Source: Streptomyces sp. NBC_01750
GTDB lineage: Bacteria > Actinomycetota > Actinomycetes > Streptomycetales > Streptomycetaceae
NCBI RefSeq assembly: GCF_035918095.1
Contig: NZ_CP109137.1
Location: 4,156,001 to 4,220,000, forward strand
Reading direction: 5' to 3'
DNA length: 64,000 nt
The notes beneath the pieces are model-generated. The model was not told where the DNA came from. It worked only from the letters and a program-made list of their open reading frames with translations, and made no database searches. Of this stretch, positions 7,861-16,853 are shown piece after piece; the first letter of the stretch is position 1; each line of letters begins with the position of its first letter. Made by a program: the position numbers and the translations under genes.

Positions 7861-9312
7861 ATGACCGAGCCACCGGAGGGGCCCGTACGCGTCGTCGGCG
7901 CGGAGGCCAAGCGCGTCAAGCGGGAGGCGTTGGGCATCGCCGACCGGAGCAAGCACCACACCCGCCCCGCGGCCCCGATCAAGCACCGTGCCAAGGAGCC
8001 GGGCACCTGGCAGCGGGTCTACCGTTTCCGCTTCTATCCGACTCCGGTCCAGGCCGGGCAACTGGAGCAGACCTTCGGCGCCTGTCGGTGGGTCTACAAC
8101 GAAGGCCTGGCCCTGCGATCGGGCGCCTGGGAGCAGCACCGCGTTTCAGTGGGTTTCGCGGAGACGTGCCGAGCTCTGACCGGCTGGCGGCGGGCCGAGG
8201 CGACGTCGTGGCTGCGGGACGTGTCATCGACCGTGTTGCAGCAGGCTCTGCGGCATCTGGACGGGGCGTACACCCGCTTCTTCAAGGGGACGGCGAAGTT
8301 TCCGCAGCGGAAGAAGAAGCGCCGCTCGCAGGATTCGGCGACCTATGTGCGGACCGGCTTCCGATGGGTCGAGGATCCAGGGCGACCCGGGACGGGGTTG
8401 GTGACCCTGGCGAAGCACACCACCCCGCTGGATGTGCGGTGGTCCCGTCCGCTGCCGGGCGGGCAGCTGCCGGTGAAGCTGACGGTGACACGCGACCGCG
8501 CCGGCCGGTACTTCCTGTCCGTGCTGGTCGAGGAGCGGATCGAGCCGTTGCCCGCGGCATTCCTGCCCGGCGGGAGTGAGCCGAAAGCTGTCGGGCTCGA
8601 CCTCGGTCTGGCAGCGCTCGTGACGCTCGACGACGGCTCGAAACTGGAGCATCCCCGGCTGCTGAAGAAGTACGCGAAGGAACTGGCCAGGTGGCAGCGG
8701 GAGCTGCACCGCAAGCAGAAGGGGTCGAAGAACCGCGACAAGGCCAGGAAGAGGATCACCCGGCTGTACGCGCTGATGAACGACGTTCGCAGGGACATGC
8801 TGGACCGGTTCACCACCCGCCTCGTGCGCGAGAACCAAGTGCTCGTGGTGGAAGACCTGTACATCGCCAATCTGATGCGGCCGACGGTCGGCAAGGGACG
8901 ACGGCGGAAGGCCAGGCTGAATCAGTCGATCATCGATGCCGCCTGGGGTGAGCTGCTGAGGCAGCTGCGCTACAAGTGCCAGTGGTACGGCCGGACCTTG
9001 GTGATCGTGGACCGCTTCTTTCCGTCCACCCGCCGCTGCTCCGCCTGCCATACGAAGGGGCCTCGGCTGGATGTGTCCGTACGGGAGTGGACGTGTGCCG
9101 AGTGCGGTGTGGCGCACGACCGGGATGAGAACGCGGCGGTGAATCTCCGGGACGAGGGGATGCGGCTGTACTGGCTGGTGGCTGCGGCGCTGCCGCCTGG
9201 GAGGATGCCGCCGCCGGTGATCAAGGCCTCGGAGCTGCCGGAGGTCCTGCTGGCTGCAGAGAGGAGCCGGACCGACGGGCCGTCGGCCGGAATGCCTGTG
9301 GAGCCCCTGTAA
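7861..9312 (+). CDS. tnpB: TnpB, RNA-guided nuclease of the IS200/IS605 group
   Basis: 483-residue TnpB-family protein. Order: a helix-turn-helix/wedge-like region with YRFRFYPTPVQAGQLEQTFG (54-73), a basic stretch around 148-156, and a split RuvC nuclease with Asp247 (GLDLGLAALV), Glu331 (VVEDLYIANL) and the DRDENAA motif (Asp420/Asp422). A zinc ribbon lies between the last two (Cys393, Cys396, Cys412, Cys415). All catalytic residues are intact, so activity is plausible. The first 49 residues (Arg/Lys/Pro-rich) extend beyond ordinary TnpB starts. No tnpA transposase is adjacent. The family uses an omega-RNA from the element's 3' end to cut DNA and so keep the element; candidate right-end repeats follow at 9391-9455. 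Confidence 0.93.
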   Translation: MTEPPEGPVRVVGAEAKRVKREALGIADRSKHHTRPAAPIKHRAKEPGTWQRVYRFRFYPTPVQAGQLEQTFGACRWVYNEGLALRSGAWEQHRVSVGFAETCRALTGWRRAEATSWLRDVSSTVLQQALRHLDGAYTRFFKGTAKFPQRKKKRRSQDSATYVRTGFRWVEDPGRPGTGLVTLAKHTTPLDVRWSRPLPGGQLPVKLTVTRDRAGRYFLSVLVEERIEPLPAAFLPGGSEPKAVGLDLGLAALVTLDDGSKLEHPRLLKKYAKELARWQRELHRKQKGSKNRDKARKRITRLYALMNDVRRDMLDRFTTRLVRENQVLVVEDLYIANLMRPTVGKGRRRKARLNQSIIDAAWGELLRQLRYKCQWYGRTLVIVDRFFPSTRRCSACHTKGPRLDVSVREWTCAECGVAHDRDENAAVNLRDEGMRLYWLVAAALPPGRMPPPVIKASELPEVLLAAERSRTDGPSAGMPVEPL

Positions 9313-9390
9313 GACCGTACGGGTGTGGTCCTTGAGGTCATACCAGCACGGCAGTGGGCGCTGAAGCAGGAAGCGTCGCACGAGCGGTAG

Positions 9391-9455
9391 CAGGTCAAAA
9401 GCATTCCGCTCTGCCCGTGTGCATGCCCAGGTCAAAAGCGCGTTGCTCTGACCCG
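9391..9455 (+). repeat. Right-end repeats / candidate omega-RNA 3' end of the tnpB element
   Basis: Two imperfect copies of CAGGTCAAAAGC-N5-GCTCTG (9391 onward and 9428 onward), each able to fold AGC-N5-GCT; the second also pairs GGTCA with TGACC. They lie 80-140 bp past the tnpB stop, where IS605-type right ends and the omega-RNA scaffold are found. The exact element border and guide start cannot be fixed without an empty-site comparison. Confidence 0.5.
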
Positions 9456-9494
9456 GCCGAGCCGGAGTCGAAAAATTTCATCGTCGTTCAGCTG

Positions 9495-9523
9495 CTGACA
9501 TGACGGGGCATGCCAGGTAGCGT
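9495..9523 (+). promoter_or_regulatory. msiK promoter
   Basis: CTGACA (9495-9500), 17-bp spacer, TAGCGT (9518-9523): a good housekeeping-type promoter. The expected start point (about 9530) falls at the base of the first leader hairpin. Confidence 0.65.
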
Positions 9524-9529
9524 CACGGC

Positions 9530-9608
9530 GGGTCCACGTGTGTGGACCAGACCACTCCCTTACTCGGATCGTCCGGCACGTTCCTGCCGGTGAAGGAGAC
9601 GCATCACC
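9530..9608 (+). ncRNA. Structured msiK 5' leader (msiK RNA motif candidate)
   Basis: Two compact hairpins precede the msiK ribosome-binding site: GGTCCAC-GTGT-GTGGACC (9531-9548) and CCGGCA-CGTTCC-TGCCGG (9573-9590), the latter directly before GAAGGAG. A conserved two-hairpin RNA of unknown function has been described upstream of actinobacterial msiK genes; position and architecture fit, but I could not run a covariance model. It may act on translation initiation since the second hairpin abuts the ribosome-binding site. Confidence 0.55.
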
Positions 9609-10745
9609 ATGGCCACTGTCACATTCGACAAGGCGACCCGGGTCTACCCGGGCTCCACCAAGCCCGCCGTCGACCAGCTCGAGATCGAGACCGAGGACGG
9701 CGAGTTCCTCGTTCTCGTCGGACCCTCCGGCTGCGGCAAGTCGACCTCCCTGCGCATGCTCGCCGGTCTCGAGGACGTCAACGCCGGCTCCATTCGCATC
9801 GGTGACCGCGACGTCACGCACCTGCCGCCCAAGGACCGGGACATCGCCATGGTGTTCCAGAACTACGCGCTCTACCCGCACATGTCCGTCGCCGACAACA
9901 TGGGCTTCGCGCTCAAGATCGCCGGCGTCAACAAGAGCGAGATCCGCAAGAAGGTCGAAGAGGCCGCGAAGATCCTCGACCTCACCGAGTACCTGGACCG
10001 CAAGCCCAAGGCGCTCTCCGGTGGTCAGCGCCAGCGTGTCGCGATGGGCCGTGCCATCGTGCGTGAGCCGCAGGTCTTCCTCATGGACGAGCCGCTGTCG
10101 AACCTCGACGCCAAGCTCCGTGTCTCGACCCGTACGCAGATCGCGAGCCTGCAGCGCCGTCTCGGCATCACCACGGTGTACGTCACGCACGACCAGGTCG
10201 AGGCCATGACCATGGGTGACCGGGTGGCGGTCCTCAAGGACGGGCTGCTTCAGCAGGTCGACTCGCCGCGCAACATGTACGACCGTCCGGCCAACCTCTT
10301 TGTCGCCGGGTTCATCGGCTCGCCGGCCATGAACCTCGTCGAGGTTCCGATCACCGACGGCGGCGTGAAGTTCGGCAACAGCGTCGTGCCGGTGTCCCGT
10401 GAGGCCCTGTCCGCGGCCGCCGACAAGGGCGACACCACTGTCACGGTCGGTGTCCGGCCCGAGCACTTCGACGTCGTCGAGCTGAACGGTTCCGCGGCCA
10501 AGTCCCTCACCAAGGACACCGAGGACGCTCCGGCCGGTCTCGCCGTCTCCGTCAATGTCGTCGAGGAGCTCGGCGCCGACGGTTACGTCTACGGTTCCGC
10601 TCAGGTCGGCGGCGAGCACAAGGACCTCGTGGTCCGCGTCGGCGGGCGTTCCGTGCCGGACAAGGGTGCTGAGCTGCACGTCGTGCCGCGGCCGGGCGAG
10701 ATTCACGTCTTCTCGACGTCGACGGGCGAGCGCCTCAGCGGCTGA
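9609..10745 (+). CDS. msiK: Multiple-sugar ABC transporter ATPase MsiK
   Basis: 378-residue ATP-hydrolysing subunit that, in Streptomyces, energises many different sugar importers (cellobiose, maltose, chitobiose and others). Walker A is GPSGCGKST (38-46), followed by the Q-loop VFQNYALYPHM, signature LSGGQRQRV, Walker B VFLMDEPLSNLDAK and the H-loop VTHDQVEAMTMGD. The C-terminal regulatory (OB-type) domain shared with MalK/UgpC runs from about residue 240. It stands alone with no permease genes, as expected for a shared ATPase, and has its own promoter, leader and terminator. Confidence 0.96.
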   Translation: MATVTFDKATRVYPGSTKPAVDQLEIETEDGEFLVLVGPSGCGKSTSLRMLAGLEDVNAGSIRIGDRDVTHLPPKDRDIAMVFQNYALYPHMSVADNMGFALKIAGVNKSEIRKKVEEAAKILDLTEYLDRKPKALSGGQRQRVAMGRAIVREPQVFLMDEPLSNLDAKLRVSTRTQIASLQRRLGITTVYVTHDQVEAMTMGDRVAVLKDGLLQQVDSPRNMYDRPANLFVAGFIGSPAMNLVEVPITDGGVKFGNSVVPVSREALSAAADKGDTTVTVGVRPEHFDVVELNGSAAKSLTKDTEDAPAGLAVSVNVVEELGADGYVYGSAQVGGEHKDLVVRVGGRSVPDKGAELHVVPRPGEIHVFSTSTGERLSG

Positions 10746-10772
10746 CCGGGGCGACGTCACCGTCAATGTGCC

Positions 10773-10806
10773 GGAACGGCCCCGCAGTTCGCTGCGGGGC
10801 CGTTCC
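10773..10806 (+). terminator. msiK terminator
   Basis: A 15-bp perfect stem (10773-10787 with 10792-10806) closed by a stable TTCG tetraloop, beginning 27 bp after the msiK stop. Confidence 0.9.
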
Positions 10807-10956
10807 GCTGCCAGATGGGTCATGTCGACAAATACCCCGGCAGATCCGCCATTTCGATCCTGTACGTCAACACCGATTCGAAAAGCATCGTCGAACCATC
10901 CCCCGCCCGAGTGACTAAATGTCGCCAAATCATCACTGACCGCTACGCTCGCTCGC

Positions 10957-11379
10957 GTGACCCACTCAGCCCGCCGAATCGGCCGCACTCTCGCCCTCGT
11001 TCTGCCCGTCGTCCTGGTGCTCTCCGGAACCCTCGCGGTCACCAGCGTCCCGTGGGCAGGGCACAACACCGAGTCGCAGATTCTCACCGCGTCCTCGCGG
11101 AACGTCTCCGTGCGTGCCGAGCCCCGCTCGCCGCAGGACGTTCTGCGCGACCGGCTGCTCGCCGAACTCCAGGAGAAGGACCCGAGCATCGCGCTCACCC
11201 ACCTCCAGCGCGAGGTCGAGGAGCGTCCGTCGCTCGCCAGGCACTGCATGTCGCTCGCCCGCGCCCTCGGACGCGCCGCCGTGAACCGCTACGGCCCCAC
11301 CCGCGCCCAGACGTTCTCCCGTCCCGTCTGCGACACCTCCTTCGCCACCGGCGTCTCGCAGCAGACCCAGGGGAGCTGA
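10957..11379 (+). CDS. Small secreted or membrane-anchored protein, unknown function
   Basis: 140 residues with an N-terminal hydrophobic segment (RTLALVLPVVLVLSGTLAV) consistent with a signal peptide or anchor; the exported part contains two cysteines (HCMSLARAL and VCDTSFAT) that could pair. It has no domain that I recognise. The GTG at 10957 has TACGCT exactly 7 nt upstream, a leaderless-type arrangement. A similar protein next to msiK is, I believe, conserved in Streptomyces. It is followed 38 bp later by the nucleotidyltransferase, which has its own -10-like hexamer. Confidence 0.75.
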   Translation: MTHSARRIGRTLALVLPVVLVLSGTLAVTSVPWAGHNTESQILTASSRNVSVRAEPRSPQDVLRDRLLAELQEKDPSIALTHLQREVEERPSLARHCMSLARALGRAAVNRYGPTRAQTFSRPVCDTSFATGVSQQTQGS

Positions 11380-11417
11380 CCGCGGGGCCGCCGCCCGCGC
11401 CGCATATCGTTCACGGC

Positions 11418-12140
11418 ATGCATACGCCTACGTATCCGACGCAGGCCGTGGTCCTGGCGGGCGGCCAGGGCTCGCGGCTGCGCCCGTACACCGATGACCG
11501 CCCCAAGCCGATGGTCGAGATTCCGGGAACCGGGACCCCGATCATCGGCCATCAGCTTGCCTGGCTGGCCGCCGAGGGCGTGACGGACGCGGTGGTTTCC
11601 TGCGGTCATCTCGCCGAGGTTCTGCAGAGGTGGCTGGAGACCGCGGAGCTGCCGCTGCGTGTCACCACCGTCGTCGAGACGGAGCCGCTGGGCCGCGGCG
11701 GCGGCCTCAAGTACGCCGCCGCTCATCTTCCGCACCCGGACCAGCCCTGGTACGCCACCAACGGCGATATCTGGACCCGTTTCTCGCTGCGCGACATGGC
11801 CGCCTTCCACGCCGAGCGCGACGCCATCGCCACGCTCGCCCTCGCCCGCCCCCGGATCCCGTGGGGAGCCGTCGAGACGGACACCTTCGGCCACATCACG
11901 GACTTCATCGAGTCCCCGCCGTCGCCGTATCTGATCAACGCGGGTGTGTACGTCTTCTCCGCGGCCTTCACCGCGCTCCTCCCCGACCGGGGCGACCATG
12001 AGCGCACCACCTTCCCGCGTCTCGCCCGCGAGCAGCGGCTGGCGGGCTTCCCGCTGCCGAACGGCGCGTACTGGCGGGCGATCGACACCGCGAAGGACCT
12101 CACCGAGGCTGCCAAGGAGCTTGCCGCTCAGGCGCGTTGA
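11418..12140 (+). CDS. Sugar-nucleotide-type nucleotidyltransferase
   Basis: 240-residue nucleotidyltransferase of the NTP_transferase fold that couples a sugar-1-phosphate to an NTP. The signature AVVLAGGQGSRLRPYTDDRPKPM is the (G)xGxRxxPxTxxxPK loop that binds the nucleotide, and NGDIW is the metal-binding aspartate site. It lacks the left-handed beta-helix of GlmU-type enzymes, so it is a minimal catalytic domain; the product sugar cannot be told. The ATG at 11418 is preceded by TATCGT with a 7-nt gap (leaderless-type). Convergent with the DoxX gene across a very strong terminator. Confidence 0.85.
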   Translation: MHTPTYPTQAVVLAGGQGSRLRPYTDDRPKPMVEIPGTGTPIIGHQLAWLAAEGVTDAVVSCGHLAEVLQRWLETAELPLRVTTVVETEPLGRGGGLKYAAAHLPHPDQPWYATNGDIWTRFSLRDMAAFHAERDAIATLALARPRIPWGAVETDTFGHITDFIESPPSPYLINAGVYVFSAAFTALLPDRGDHERTTFPRLAREQRLAGFPLPNGAYWRAIDTAKDLTEAAKELAAQAR

Positions 12141-12161
12141 CCGCCCCAGGCCCGATACCCG

Positions 12162-12222
12162 GAGATACGACGAGAGGGGCGGCCACCGAAGTCCGGTGGC
12201 CGCCCCTCTCGTTGCGTATCTC
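12162..12222. terminator. Strong bidirectional terminator
   Basis: Perfect 18-bp stem (12171-12188 with 12194-12211), extended by a second pairing GAGATACG (12162-12169) with CGTATCTC (12215-12222). It lies between convergent genes and its outer arm touches the stop codon of the DoxX gene. Confidence 0.9.
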
Positions 12223-13972
12223 AGCCCAGCAGGCCGCCGATCACCCTGCCCCCGCCCGAGCCGCCGCCACTCCCGCCGGAGCCGCCGCCACTGCCGCCTC
12301 CGGAGCCGCCTGAGCCGCCGCCACTGCCGCCACCGCTGCCGGTGCCGCCGCTCGACGAGGGGCCGGCGCTGCTGGACGGCGGCTGGGCCGGCACCGACTG
12401 GCTGGGCGGCTGCTGTCCCGTGCCCTGCGTCTGGCTGGGCTGTCCGCCGGTCCGGCCGGTCTCGCGGGCCGTGTCCTCGGAGGGCGTGGGCCTCTCGGAA
12501 TCGGGGCTGCCGGAGCTGCTCGCGGACGGCGACGGCTTGCCGTCCTCGCCGAGCGTGCCCGCGGAGCTGCGCGCGCCGCTGGGCTCCTGCGGAAGCGGGG
12601 ACCCGGGAAGGTGGTTGGTCGGGTCCTGGTTGGGCTCCGGCACGGTCACCATGTCCGTGGAGCGTACGGCTCCGCCGAGCATCGAGCCCAACAACAGGGT
12701 GAGACCGACGACCACGGCGGCGACGACGCCGCCGCGTCGCAGTACCCGCCGCCGCAGCTCCCACAGCTCCGATCGCGGTCCGAGCTTGCGCCAGGCCTCG
12801 CCCGCGAGCCGGCCGTCGACCGAGTAGACCGGTGCGCCCGCGATGATGAGCGGGGACCAGGCGGCCAGGTAGATGATGTCGGGCGCGTCGTACGCCGGCA
12901 CGGTCTTCCAGGTCACGGTCAGGATGAGCATGGCCGACAGCAGTCCGCCGATGACGGCCGCGACCCGCTGCCAGAGCCCCAGTACGGTGAGCACGCCGAC
13001 GACCACCTGGAGGAAGGCGACGGTGAGTCCCGCTCCTACCGGGTGGGAGAGCGCGAAGTCGCGCAGCGGCTCGGCGAGCGCCCAGGGGTGCAGCGAGTTG
13101 AGCCACTTGACCATGGAGCCGCGTTCGCCGCCGTCGAAGTAGACCGGGTCGCAGAGCTTGCCCATGCCGGCGTAGATGGAAATGAAGCCGAGGAACACGC
13201 GCAGCGGCAACAGCACCACTCCGAGGTTCATGCGCCGCCCGGGGTAGTAGGCGTGGCGGACGGCGTCGGCGCCGTGCCGATGGGAGCGCACTTCGGCGTC
13301 GGCGAACTCCTCCTGCTGGTAGCGCTCCTGGCCGTAGGGCTCCTGCCCGTAGCGCTCGGACTCGGGCTCGTGGGGCTCCGCCTCGTAGGGATCCGGCTCG
13401 TAGGAGTGGTACGAGTCGTACGCGCCGACCGCTTGACGCATGGGCGGCAGCAGCGGCCTGTCGGGGTCGCGCGGCGCGCCGGGAGAGCCCGCTGCGGGCA
13501 TCCGTGTGGTGTGCTCGGCGACGTCGAGCCGCGGGATGACCTGGGTGGCTCCCGTGTCGAAGGTGTCCCGGCCGTAAGCGTCCCGGTCGTAGGCATCCCG
13601 CTCGTAGGGATCCCGGTCGTAGGGATCCCGGTCGTAAGCGTCCCGCTCGTAGGGATCCTGCTCGTAGGGATCCCGCCCCATGGTGGAGTTGCGCACGGCC
13701 TGGAGAAGACCGGTCGCCCCGGCGTCCCCCGGCGCCGACTTGCCGCTCCACACAACGGGCGCCCGCCTGCGCACACCCGTTCCGGCTCCGCCGACGACGG
13801 GGTTCCTTGCGTTGCCCGCCATGCCACGTGCGGGGCGCTGGCTCTGGGCGAGCTGCACCCGGAAGCTGGCGTGGTTCACGATGACCTGCGCGGGATCGCA
13901 GTCCACCTTGACCATGCTCAGCGCAGGCTGATCATCGAACCCGGGCCGGGGCGTTCTGGTGTCCACACTCAT
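12221..13972 (-). CDS. DoxX-family membrane protein with long disordered tails
   Basis: 583 residues. The central part (about 246-430) holds the DoxX four-helix membrane domain, beginning MNLGVVLLPLRVFLGFISIY and including AFLQVVVGVLTVLGLW and GLLSAMLILTVTW, then another helix (GGVVAAVVVGLTLLLG). Residues 99-136 are degenerate pentapeptide repeats of the form DPYER/DAYDR, and the C-terminus is a Ser/Pro/Thr-rich tract ending in (GGGSG)n. DoxX proteins are linked to thiol and oxidative-stress complexes in actinobacteria, but the role here is unknown. Met98, directly before the repeats, is an alternative start; no strong ribosome-binding site decides. Confidence 0.82.
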   Translation of the reverse strand: MSVDTRTPRPGFDDQPALSMVKVDCDPAQVIVNHASFRVQLAQSQRPARGMAGNARNPVVGGAGTGVRRRAPVVWSGKSAPGDAGATGLLQAVRNSTMGRDPYEQDPYERDAYDRDPYDRDPYERDAYDRDAYGRDTFDTGATQVIPRLDVAEHTTRMPAAGSPGAPRDPDRPLLPPMRQAVGAYDSYHSYEPDPYEAEPHEPESERYGQEPYGQERYQQEEFADAEVRSHRHGADAVRHAYYPGRRMNLGVVLLPLRVFLGFISIYAGMGKLCDPVYFDGGERGSMVKWLNSLHPWALAEPLRDFALSHPVGAGLTVAFLQVVVGVLTVLGLWQRVAAVIGGLLSAMLILTVTWKTVPAYDAPDIIYLAAWSPLIIAGAPVYSVDGRLAGEAWRKLGPRSELWELRRRVLRRGGVVAAVVVGLTLLLGSMLGGAVRSTDMVTVPEPNQDPTNHLPGSPLPQEPSGARSSAGTLGEDGKPSPSASSSGSPDSERPTPSEDTARETGRTGGQPSQTQGTGQQPPSQSVPAQPPSSSAGPSSSGGTGSGGGSGGGSGGSGGGSGGGSGGSGGGSGGGRVIGGLLG

Positions 13973-14150
13973 CTAACCGAGTGACTTGTGTTTAGGACAC
14001 TGCCCTGACGGGCCCGATCTGTCCGAGACCCGTCAAGCGTTCCTAATAACCCGATTTGACCGTCATCCTTCGTCGTCTCTCATCCTCGTTCGTCGTTCGT
14101 CGTTCGTCGTCGCCACGGAGCCGGTCATCGCCGGGAAGACATGAGAAACA

Positions 14151-14183
14151 GGGCGGGACCGGGGCAGTGCCCCGGTCCCGCCC
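14151..14183 (-). terminator. rlmB terminator
   Basis: 14-bp perfect stem (14151-14164 with 14170-14183) and a 5-nt loop, followed on the minus strand by TGTTTCTC, 34 bp past the rlmB stop. A short CGTTCGT heptamer tandem repeat lies just beyond (14087-14110). Confidence 0.85.
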
Positions 14184-14216
14184 CGTTCTCCGGCGTCCTG
14201 CGACGCGGCTCGGCCA

Positions 14217-15173
14217 TCAGCGACGGCGCTTGGCCGCCTCGTACAGCACCACACCCGCCGCGACACCCGCGTTCAGTGACTCCGCGCCACCCGGCATCGG
14301 GATCCTGACCAGGTAGTCACAGGTCTCGCCGACCAGTCGGCCCAGGCCCTTGCCCTCGCTGCCGATGACGATGACCACCGGGCCGCCCAGGGCTTCCAGG
14401 TCCTCGACCGAGGCCTCGCCGTCCGCCGCGAGCCCCACGACCGTGATGCCGGCCTTCTGGTAGCCCTCCAGCGCGCGGGTCAGATTGGTCACACGGGAGA
14501 CCGGCGTACGGGCCGCCGTGCCCGCCGAGGACTTCCAGGCGCCTGCCGTCATGCCTGCCGCGCGGCGCTCGGGCACGACCACACCGTGGCCGCCGAAGGC
14601 GGAGACGGAGCGGACGATCGCACCCAGGTTCCGCGGGTCGGTCACCCCGTCGAGGGCGACGATCAGCGGGTCCTCGCCGTTGTCGTGGGCGGCGGCCGTG
14701 AGGTCCTCGGGGTGCGCGTACTCGTACGGCGGGACCTGGAGGACGAGACCCTGGTGGTTGAGCCCGTTCGTCATCCGGTCGAGTTCGGGCCGGGGGGCTT
14801 CCATCAGGTTGATGTTGCCGCGCTCGCTCGCGAGCTGGAGCGCCTCGCGCACCCGCTCGTCGTTGTCGATGTACTGCTGGACGTACAGCGTGGTCGCCGG
14901 GACGCCGTCGCGCAGCGCCTCGAAGACCGGGTTACGGCCGACGACCATCTCGGACGTGCCCTTGGCGCCGCCGCGGCGCGGCGCCGGACGCCGGGCGGCG
15001 GCCTGCCTGGCCTGGGCATTGGCCACCCGGTTCTTCTTGTGCCCCTTGCGCTCGGAAGCGGGCGGCGTCGGGCCCTTGCCCTCGAGCCCGCGGCGTCGCT
15101 TGCCACCGCTGCCGACCTGCGCGCCCTTCTTGTTGGACGTGCGGCGGTTCCTGCGCTGGCTGTTCCCGGCCAT
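14217..15173 (-). CDS. rlmB: 23S rRNA (guanosine-2'-O-)-methyltransferase RlmB
   Basis: 318-residue SpoU-class (SPOUT) methyltransferase that modifies the 2'-hydroxyl of a 23S rRNA guanosine (G2251 in E. coli). After a basic, disordered N-terminal extension (1-75, Lys/Arg-rich) comes the substrate-binding domain ([14 protein letters not shown]) and the three SpoU motifs: [26 protein letters not shown] and [18 protein letters not shown], which form the deep trefoil knot binding SAM. It follows cysS on the same strand after about 100 bp, the usual actinobacterial order cysS-rlmB. Confidence 0.95.
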   Translation of the reverse strand: MAGNSQRRNRRTSNKKGAQVGSGGKRRRGLEGKGPTPPASERKGHKKNRVANAQARQAAARRPAPRRGGAKGTSEMVVGRNPVFEALRDGVPATTLYVQQYIDNDERVREALQLASERGNINLMEAPRPELDRMTNGLNHQGLVLQVPPYEYAHPEDLTAAAHDNGEDPLIVALDGVTDPRNLGAIVRSVSAFGGHGVVVPERRAAGMTAGAWKSSAGTAARTPVSRVTNLTRALEGYQKAGITVVGLAADGEASVEDLEALGGPVVIVIGSEGKGLGRLVGETCDYLVRIPMPGGAESLNAGVAAGVVLYEAAKRRR

Positions 15174-15276
15174 GACCTACCTGTTTCTGTAAAGCTCGCT
15201 CAAAAGTGTGTACGTAAGTGAAGTGTGCCGCCCGGGCGCCCGGGCGGCACATCTTTGTCGGGCGGGCCCGGTGGGT

Positions 15277-16677
15277 TCAGCGGGGGCCGAGTGTCCACCG
15301 AGGGCCGTCAGGCCCGTCCTCGATGACCAGACCGGACTGCAGAAGCTGGTCGCGGATGGCGTCGGCGGTCGCCCAGTCCTTGCGGCTGCGAGCGGCCTCG
15401 CGCTGCTGCAGCACCAGCCGCACCAGTGTGTCGACGACTCCGTGGAGATCGTCGCCGCGCTCACCCTCGGCCGCCCACTGCTCGTCGAGTGGGTCCAGGC
15501 CAAGGACGCCGAGCATGGACCGTACCTCGGCGAGCCGGGCGACGGCTGCTTCCTTGTCGTCGGCGGCCAGTGCGGAGTTTCCCTGCCGGACCGTGGTGTG
15601 GACGATGGCGAGCGCCTGCGGGACTCCCAGGTCGTCGTCCATCGCCTCGGCGAAGGCGGGCGGCACTTCGGTGGCGGGCTCGACCGGCCCGCCGGCCTTT
15701 TCCACCACGCGCTGGATGAAGCCCTCGATCCGCGCGAACGCGGACTCGGCCTCGCGCAGGGCCTCCTCGCTGTACTCGATCATCGACCGGTAGTGCGGGG
15801 TGCCGAGGTAGTAGCGCAGCACGATGGGCCGCCAGTGCTTGACCATCTCGGAGACGAGCACGGAGTTGCCGAGCGACTTGGACATCTTCTCGCCGCTCAT
15901 GGTGACCCAGGCGTTGTGCACCCAGTACTTCGCGAAATCGTCGCCGAAGGCCTTGGCCTGGGCGATCTCGTTCTCGTGGTGCGGGAAGATCAGGTCGATC
16001 CCGCCGCCGTGGATGTCGAAGACCTCGCCCAGATACTTGTGCGCCATCGCCGAGCACTCCAGGTGCCAGCCGGGCCGGCCGCGGCCCCAAGGGGTCTCCC
16101 AGCTCGGCTCGCCGGGCTTGGCCGCCTTCCACATGGCGAAGTCGCGCTGGTCGCGCTTGCCGGTCTCACCTTCGCCGGACGGCTGGCGCAGATCGTCCAG
16201 CTCCTGGTTGGAGAGCTCCAGATAGCCGGGGAAGGAACGCACGTCGAAGTAGACGTTGCCGTCGGCCTCGTAGGCATGCCCGCGCTCGATGAGGCCGCGC
16301 ATCATCTCGACCATCTCGGTGATGTGGCCGGTGGCCCGCGGTTCGTACGTGGGCGGCAGGCAGCCGAGCCGGTCGTAGCCGTCGTTGAAGGCGCGCTCGT
16401 TCTCGTAGCCGATCGACCACCAGGGGCGGTTCTGCTCCGCCGACTTCCTGATGATCTTGTCGTCGATGTCGGTGACGTTCCGCACGAAGGTCACGTCATA
16501 GCCGCGGTACTCGAACCAGCGGCGCATGATGTCGAAGTTCAGGCCGGACCTGATGTGCCCGATGTGCGGGGCAGCCTGCACCGTGGCGCCACACAGGTAG
16601 ATCGAGACGCAACCCGGCACTAGCGGGGTGAAGTCACGGATCTGCCGGGCGCTGGTGTCGTACAGGCGAATAGTCAC
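15277..16677 (-). CDS. cysS: Cysteinyl-tRNA synthetase
   Basis: 466-residue class I aminoacyl-tRNA synthetase charging tRNA-Cys. The HIGH motif is in [13 protein letters not shown] and the KMSKS loop in [12 protein letters not shown]. The catalytic zinc ligands are visible as Cys in LCGATV, Cys in HLECSAMA, and the His/Glu pair in [10 protein letters not shown]. The length and C-terminal anticodon domain are normal, so this is CysS and not the shorter MshC of mycothiol synthesis. The GTG at 16677 gives [12 protein letters not shown]. It heads the cysS-rlmB pair and is separated from ispF by 176 bp carrying tandem duplications. Confidence 0.96.
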   Translation of the reverse strand: MTIRLYDTSARQIRDFTPLVPGCVSIYLCGATVQAAPHIGHIRSGLNFDIMRRWFEYRGYDVTFVRNVTDIDDKIIRKSAEQNRPWWSIGYENERAFNDGYDRLGCLPPTYEPRATGHITEMVEMMRGLIERGHAYEADGNVYFDVRSFPGYLELSNQELDDLRQPSGEGETGKRDQRDFAMWKAAKPGEPSWETPWGRGRPGWHLECSAMAHKYLGEVFDIHGGGIDLIFPHHENEIAQAKAFGDDFAKYWVHNAWVTMSGEKMSKSLGNSVLVSEMVKHWRPIVLRYYLGTPHYRSMIEYSEEALREAESAFARIEGFIQRVVEKAGGPVEPATEVPPAFAEAMDDDLGVPQALAIVHTTVRQGNSALAADDKEAAVARLAEVRSMLGVLGLDPLDEQWAAEGERGDDLHGVVDTLVRLVLQQREAARSRKDWATADAIRDQLLQSGLVIEDGPDGPRWTLGPR

Positions 16678-16750
16678 GCATCAAGGGTAGTGGCCCGTTA
16701 CCAGTGCCCCGCGACCCTTCCGGTGCGCGGGACGCGTTTGTGACGTTGTC

Positions 16751-16803
16751 CGGCCCTGGGACGGCCCTGGGACAACGCGAATACGACACAACGCGAATAC
16801 GAC
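16751..16803. repeat. Two adjacent perfect tandem duplications upstream of cysS
   Basis: An 11-bp unit (CGGCCCTGGGA) repeated at about 16751-16771, then the 16-bp unit ACAACGCGAATACGAC repeated exactly (16772-16787 and 16788-16803). On the minus strand the second duplicates GTATTCG, so it could double a promoter element for cysS. Confidence 0.7.
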
Positions 16804-16853
16804 TCGGATACGCCGTGGGCGCGATGCGCGCCGGATCCCGGCTGTCCGGTGGG

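Noticed and set aside
11289..13751. 820-codon open frame antisense to the nucleotidyltransferase and DoxX genes
   Set aside because: Arises from high GC3 of the real genes; the product is low-complexity Arg/Ala/Gly with no domain, and the true frames have signatures and terminators.
14087..14110. CGTTCGT heptamers as an operator
   Set aside because: Simple tandem repeat beyond the rlmB terminator with no gene close enough to control.
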